Assembly: GCA_037043455.1 (NCBI GenBank)
Contig: JAWPHD010008248.1
Span: 1 to 64,000 of the forward strand
Length of the DNA: 64,000 bases
Source of the DNA: Cyrtodaria siliqua
Lineage: Eukaryota; Mollusca; Bivalvia; Adapedonta; Hiatellidae
Direction: 5' to 3'
Below are positions 59,131 through 64,000 of this stretch, piece after piece (the stretch's first letter is position 1; every line of letters starts with the position of its first letter). The notes below the pieces were generated by a model that saw nothing but the letters and a program-made list of their open reading frames with translations, was not told the origin of the DNA and did no database searches. Position numbers and translations under genes: made by a program.

Positions 59131-60229
59131 CCACTATCCGCTTTGTCAGAGTGTGCGTGGGTGTGTCTGTGTAGTTCTAAGGTTTATAGTCCCTCCACCT
59201 TTTAACCAATAGGCCATCCTTAAGGTATATAGTCTGAAGTGTAAATACGGTAATTTTAAATTTACCAAGTGTTATAGGCCTTGTCAACAGACATGTACTT
59301 ACTAACAAGCCAAAGTCACAGCCAGCATCTAAAGTTGACTCAAACTAATTTTGTGCGTTTATTCTTAAAGATGACACAGCAGGGGTATGCTCTGTGATAT
59401 AAATAAGTGGGGTGATGGTGTATGGATGGACATTGTGGGCGAGGATACATAGGCTCAGTATGCGCCATAATTAGTGTAAAAATTAAAACAAAACTAACAA
59501 CATAAAAACATGTGCAATTAAACAAATACTAGGAATGTGTCCATGGGACATGAATGCCCTGCTTAAAGGTTACAGTTACCAAATGGTTTAGTTTTAGCAC
59601 AAATTAATTCATTGAAGATATTTATATACCACTTATGTAGATGTATGTCTGTAAACTCTAGGGCTTTAATAAGTTAGTAATGGAGTAACGGTAAGTTTTG
59701 TAAACAATGTCAATTAGGAAAATTTGAAAAATAGGTGAAGGTCACTCAAACTGACCTAGTTTAGTAATAATGTCATGATTGGGGTTTTCCCCGATGCTTT
59801 TAAAGGTTTACATTGTGAGAGGTCACTAAACTACACATAACTTTCAGCAGTCAGTTAAATATTAGATATTTAAAACTTTGCTGTTACTAATTCTAACAGT
59901 TAATGATTACCTGATCTACTTACTGATCACTGAATGTCATAGGCACTAAATGTTCAATGGAATTGTCACTTTTAAAAGAAACCTGTCATTGTTTTAGCAG
60001 TCATGTTTGTTGTTGTTGTTGCACTGAACTACAGGATACTGTTGCCTAGCTACACTGTCATTTGTACACTATGAAAAACAATATTTGCCTTAGAAAAGTG
60101 TTAATATCTATCATAAATATGTATTCCTGTCTGATTCAAAGGTATTAGCATTGTAAATTAATGTACAATCTATAAATCTATGAAGTTATTGTACATAGTT
60201 TAATTAATACATTTTTATTTTAAGGTTGT
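59131..60229. other. Intronic AT-rich sequence
   Basis: No gene, RNA or clear repeat. A possible exon-like frame at 59340-59525 (minus, hydrophobic start MFNCTCFYVVSF) lacks domain similarity that I recognise and lies over simple AT-rich sequence. Confidence 0.45.
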
Positions 60230-61398
60230 TCAAGTTAAGGGGTATCTTGTAAAGGGGTATCTTGTAAAGGGGTATCTTGTAAAGGGGTATCTTGTAAAGG
60301 GGTATCTTGTAAAGAGGTATCTTTGTAAAGGGGTATCTTGTTAAGGGGTATCTTGTAAAGGGGTATCTTGTTAAGGGGTATCTTGTTAAGGGGTATCTTG
60401 TAAAGGGGTATCTTGTTAAGGGGTATCTTGTAAAGGGGTATCTTGCAAAGGGGTATCTTGCAAAGGGGTATCTTGCAAAGGGGTATCTTGCAAAGGGGTA
60501 TCTTGCTAAGGGGTATCTTGTAAAGGGGTATCTTGTTAAGGGGTATCTTGTTAAGGGGTATCTTGTAAAGGGGTATCTTGTAAAGGGGTATCTTGTAAAG
60601 GGTTATCTTGTTAAAGGGTATCTTGTAAAGGGGTATCTTGTTAAGGGGTATCTTGTTAAGGGGTATCTTGTAAAGGGGTATCTTGTAAAGGGGTATCTTG
60701 TAAAGGGGTATCTTGTTAAGGGGTATCTTGTAAAGGGGTATCTTGTTAAGGGGTATCTTGTTAAGGGGTATCTTGTAAAGGGGTATCTTGTAAAGGGGTA
60801 TCTTGTAAAGGGGTATCTTGTTAAGGGGTATCTTGTTAAGGGGTATCTTTGTAAAGGGGTATCTTGTAAAGGGGTATCTTGTAAAGGGGTATCTTGTTAA
60901 GGGGTATCTTGTTAAGGGGTATCTTGTTAAGGGGTATCTTGTTAAGGGGTATCTTGTAAAGGGGAATCTTGTTAAGGGGTATCTTGTAAAGGGGTATCTT
61001 GTAAAGGGGTATCTTGTTAAGGGGTATCTTGTAAAGGGGTATCTTGTAAAAGGGTATCTTGTAAAGGGGTATCTTGTAAAGGGGTATCTTGTTAAGGGTA
61101 TCTTGTAAAGGGGTATCTTGTAAAGGGGTATCTTGTTAAGGGGTATCTTGTAAAGGGGTATCTTGTAAAGGGGTAATCTTGTTAAGGGGTATCTTGTAAA
61201 GGGGTATCTTGTAAAGGGGTATCTTGTTAAGGGGTATCTTGTAAAGGGGTATCTTTGTAAAGGGGTATCTTGTTGAGGGGTATCTTGTAAAGGGGTATCT
61301 TGTTAAGGGGTATCTTGTAAAGGGGTATCTTGTTAAGGGGTATCTTGTAAAGGGGTATCTTGTTAAGGGGTATCTTGTAAAGGGGTATCTTTGTAAAT
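60230..61398 (+). repeat. 15-bp minisatellite, about 77 copies, in intron
   Basis: The unit AAAGGGGTATCTTGT is repeated almost without interruption. Variants fall mainly at one site: GTAAAG, GTTAAG, GCAAAG, GCTAAG. A few copies carry a single extra T (TCTTTGT, at 60322, 60849, 61253 and 61391) or one fewer G. Because 15 is a multiple of three, frames stay open and read LVKGY-type pentapeptides on the plus strand and YPFTR/YPLTR on the minus strand. These are not genes. The plus strand presents a GGGG block every 15 nt. Confidence 0.97.
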
Positions 61399-62079
61399 GA
61401 CGCAAACAAATTTCAGTCCCAGCTTTGGCCACTTAAAAAAACAAACCGACACAAGCAAACAGGCTAACACCTTACGACTAACGGTATATCAAAGAAATCA
61501 CAGACGGTAACACTCGCTTCAGTGAACCGACAGAACTCGTGATATACTTTCACTGATCACACATCAAAGGCGTGCTACATGGCTATAGACTCTTCCGGAA
61601 AACTCCCTACTATCGGTAATGGTTTAGTCCAAATTGACCAAATTGACCTACTTACGCACAGCGAGTGACAAACAATCGTGTTATGGATCAAAGAATATTG
61701 CCGCAAGGCATATTTCAAGGAGTGTATAAGGTAATTGTTGATTTTTTAACGACCGATAGATAAAATATCTGGGACCGATTTTAACAGAGATTTTGAAAAG
61801 AAAATCGGTCCGGAGAATCAGAATTCGGTCTGGGGACCCGACAAACTGGCGATTTTAGAAGCCCTGCCGTACATTTAACCTTTAGGTACATCCATAGTAT
61901 TCTGTGTTTTATTCTATTATACTATTCTAAGAAAGTAAACAAATTCAAGAAACATAAAATGACACGATCTTTTTCACTTTTCTACCTACCTATTAAGTTT
62001 TAGTTGGTAACAGTAACAGAGTCCACTTTATTAACTTAATCACAAAGTCACTGGCTCATAACAATATATATGACTTTCA
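61399..62079. other. Intronic spacer
   Basis: It contains a short direct pair, GGGACCGATTTTAACAGAG-like and ATCGGTCCGGAGAATC-like sequence, near 61770-61850. No gene is seen. Confidence 0.45.
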
Positions 62080-62860
62080 CATGTTTTTAGTAGGAACATA
62101 TTGCTATTATGTACATGCTGATGCAAGTGTGAATGAATGCTGTAATGGAGTAAATGAACAAAGTAGGTCAAGGTCATTCACATTTGGTAGGAACGTGTTG
62201 TTGTCATGTAGATGTATGTTTTTTTTGTATCAGAGTATTGGACTTAACGAAAAAATGGAAATCTAAACTATAATGTACCATGAATGTGATAAGTATGTGA
62301 AGGTCCAATCTCAATTGCCCTACTTCTAGTAGGGACAAGCTGCTGTCATGCAGTTGTGCGTCTGAAGTTTCAAAGCTGGTATCTGAGTCTTCAACATTGA
62401 TGTAAAACTTCATGTATATTAACAAAGTGCAAAAGGCCTAAAGGTGAAGGTCATTCATAATGACCTACTTTTGGTAGGAACATAACGCTGTAATGTAGAT
62501 GTAACTATTTGTGAATTTTGAAGGCTCTAGTGTCTGTGAAGCTTGAATGTAAAACATTAAAGTAAATTTATTAAGGGCAACAAGTGGGTGACAGTCTTTC
62601 ATACTGATCTAATTTTCATACTAATGTGATGTTGATGTAGCAGGTGTGAAGTTTGAAAGCCCTATTCCTTCAAGTGTCTGCACAGTGGATTTACCAAAAT
62701 ATTCTATGTGCAAAAAGTAGGGGAATGTTATTCATATTCTGGTAGGAACATAATTAGCTCTGTGGCTTCTGGTGTCTGAGAAACAAACTTAACCAAAAAA
62801 CTTGAATGTTTGTATAGGTGAGATGAATGTAGGGATTTACGGACAAGGGGAACCCAGTAT
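62080..62860 (+). repeat. Degenerate tandem repeat in intron
   Basis: GTAGGAACAT-like motifs at about 62091, 62188, 62330, 62477 and 62743 are each followed by TGT.ATGTAGATGTA-like and GAAGTTT-like sequence and preceded by GGTGAAGGTCATTCA-like sequence. The period is irregular (about 100-265 bp). It is probably the remains of an element core like those at 43440 and 45600. Confidence 0.6.
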
Positions 62861-62944
62861 GCCTGCTCCACTTTTGTGGCAGGAAATAAAAATATGAATT
62901 TCCTTAGCTTCCTAACACAACATTTAATGCATAGTGATCCTTAC

Positions 62945-63144
62945 CTGTTTGGAAATAAAGTATCCCAGAATGATTTATAGGACTTGTCATACAGTATGTG
63001 ATGATATGTTTGCTGGTATGAATAGAGGGAGCCACACGTGCCATTTAAAGATGGGAACACGGAATTGCCCTGGAACGTGAACAAAATCCGGAATTCTGGA
63101 ATATGCAGCAGCTGCCATATGGAGTTCACTTCCCCAAATGAGAT
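62945..63144 (-). CDS. FAM69/DIPK1-like divergent kinase, upstream coding exon
   Basis: This 200-nt exon lies between acceptor GCGTTTCAG (63153-63145) and donor ACAG|GTAAGG (62944). It reads as 66 codons, ISFGEVNSIWQLL through DTLFPN, plus two bases (AG). Joined to the A that opens the exon ending at 57741, these make an arginine codon, and the frame continues RFRWYFPNFPKRV without a stop. The stretch FPSLNGTCGSLYS (about residues 41-53) resembles the N-lobe motif of FAM69/DIPK1 proteins, where a Gly-x-Cys-Gly precedes a short tyrosine-containing strand. The N-terminal part of the protein (membrane anchor and first cysteines) must lie in exons further right; none is recognisable before position 64000. 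The two exons give about 251 residues, against roughly 430 for the family. Confidence 0.7.
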
Positions 63145-63191
63145 CTGAAACGCAACATGAACAGATTTATATATAATGAATACTCACACGC

Positions 63192-63490
63192 AGAATGATA
63201 GGAACCAATCAGATTTATTCCGTAGTAGTTTTGAGTAATATTTTTCTAATATTTCAACAGAAAAGTAATAGACGTTTTTAATATTTCAACAGAAAAGAAA
63301 TAGACATTTTTAATATTTCAACAGAAAAGAAATAGACGTTTTTAATATTTCAACAGAAAAGAAATAGACGTTTTTAATAGTTCAACAGAAAAGTAATAGA
63401 CGATGCTCTAACCTACTAAGCCAAAGGACATACATTTGTATTAAATAGTATTTAACAAATGTTACAATCTGATTGGTTCCTGATATTCTC
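63192..63490. mobile_element. Possible MITE enclosing a 32-bp minisatellite
   Basis: AGGAACCAATCAGATT (63200-63215) is inverse to AATCTGATTGGTTCCT (63466-63481), and similarity extends a few bases outward (CAGAATGAT and ATATTCTC). No clear target duplication is visible. It lies in the intron upstream of the kinase-like exon. Confidence 0.55.
63247..63401 (+). repeat. 32-bp minisatellite, about five copies
   Basis: The unit is AATATTTCAACAGAAAAGAA plus ATAGACGTTTTT. First and last copies have AAGTAATAGACG and the central ones AAGAAATAGACG. Confidence 0.93.
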
Positions 63491-63683
63491 ATAATGTAGA
63501 ATAGTAAACATCAACTGTATACCAGCAACAAATAAAATATAAATGTAATACATGAAAGCAATCTGAGAATATTAGCAAAAATATAGCTAACATTTTACTG
63601 AAAGCAGACCTAAACTTCCAATTGTGTGACCTTGACCTTGTGGTTGCATGTGATCAGAAATATGACAGGATGTTTTTGTACAA

Positions 63684-64000
63684 CAAGAGGTCAATGACCT
63701 TGAAGCTCTACTGATTGATTTTGATTTCAGGAAGTAGTCGCTACAGACTTGTTTTTTGAAAATCTATTTTTAACCGTGGCGGCCATCTTGAATTTCCGGC
63801 CGACCTGAAATTTTGCTAAGATCAATAAGACATTAAGAGCAACATTCCTGTGAAGTTTCATGAAAATCCGTCAGGTAGTTTCAAAGAAGTAGTCGCTACA
63901 AGTTTTCATTATATAACTCTATGTAAACAAAGCAGCCATGTTTAAGGTCAAATCAAAACGATTTTCGACAAGGACCAACATCATGTCATACTGATCATTT
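63684..64000 (+). mobile_element. CAAGAGGTC element, 5' part, cut by window end
   Basis: CAAGAGGTCAATGACCTTGA followed by AGCTCTACTGAT is the same 5' end as at 40166, again preceded by A. The first core unit (GGCGGCCATCTTGAATTTCC, CAACATTCCTGTGAAGTTTC, TAGTCGCTACAAGTTTTCAT) follows at high identity. Here the subterminal motif is the intact GCTCTACTGAT, whereas the copy at 40166 has GCTCTCTGAT. Confidence 0.75.

Larger units (their letters stand above)
57742..62944 (-). other. 5.2-kb intron of the FAM69/DIPK1-like gene
   Basis: It is bounded on the minus strand by donor AACAG|GTAAGG (62944 downward) and acceptor TTTCAG|ATTTCG (57742). It contains a CAAGAG element, poly-A/poly-T tracts (58571-58596 and 59005-59028), a 15-bp minisatellite and a degenerate tandem region at 62080-62860. 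I see no exon-like open frame with good splice sites inside it, though a small exon cannot be excluded. Confidence 0.65.

Noticed and set aside
60818..61432. LVKGY and YPFTRYPLTR pentapeptide-repeat proteins on the two strands
   Set aside because: Both frames come from the 15-bp minisatellite, which keeps any frame open. They have no start context, no domain beyond the repeat, and lie in an intron.

Overview
The window looks like nuclear DNA from a heterodont-type bivalve mollusc. The reasons are its many short interspersed elements that begin CAAGAGG and end near GCCAGTAGAGCTAA, its tandem cores rich in TGACCTTTGACCT, its (GACG/GACA)n tails, its long simple repeats, and one split, intron-bearing gene. 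The species call is inference. There is no sign of bacterial gene organisation. Almost everything here is repeat DNA; only one protein-coding gene can be supported.

Layout. Positions 1-30055 are one satellite array with a 46-bp monomer (about 640 full copies plus some 32 copies of a 15-bp truncated monomer). From 1 to about 27.75 kb it is homogenised, with multi-kilobase higher-order structure. From about 27.75 kb it decays into an edge subfamily. The edge is cut by two Helitron-like elements (30056-32613 and 32935-35159). Both sit at the same monomer position, and the empty satellite site can be rebuilt to the base with no target duplication. Satellite remnants follow at 32614-32934 and 35160-35338.

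Positions 35.3-46.9 kb are a patchwork of non-autonomous elements. They include a complete 1.1-kb CAAGAGG element, a 1.5-kb near-perfect inverted duplication (38944-40453) that runs into a related element (40166-41731), a 34-nt G run, and several tandem cores with a 130-160-bp period. Copies of a roughly 350-410-bp retroposon-like repeat are also present. Positions 46.9-57.0 kb are mostly AT-rich sequence in which I see no genes. They are studded with palindromic MITE-like elements (48.3-48.8, 50.0, 52.98-53.2, 56.9-57.2 kb) and one composite element (51288-52550) that carries a nested insertion with an 11-bp target duplication.

Positions 57186-63144 hold the C-terminal part of a minus-strand gene that resembles the FAM69/DIPK1 divergent secretory-pathway kinases. 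Two exons join in phase across a 5.2-kb intron. That intron carries another CAAGAG element and a 1.16-kb minisatellite of about 77 x 15 bp. The 5' end of the gene lies to the right, outside the recognisable sequence. The window ends inside another CAAGAGGTC element.

The most unusual content is the satellite with its rigid 960-bp marker module and strict 46n+15m arithmetic, the duplication-free element insertions into it, and the recurring use of nucleosome-length tandem cores with direct-repeat TGACCT motifs in unrelated elements.
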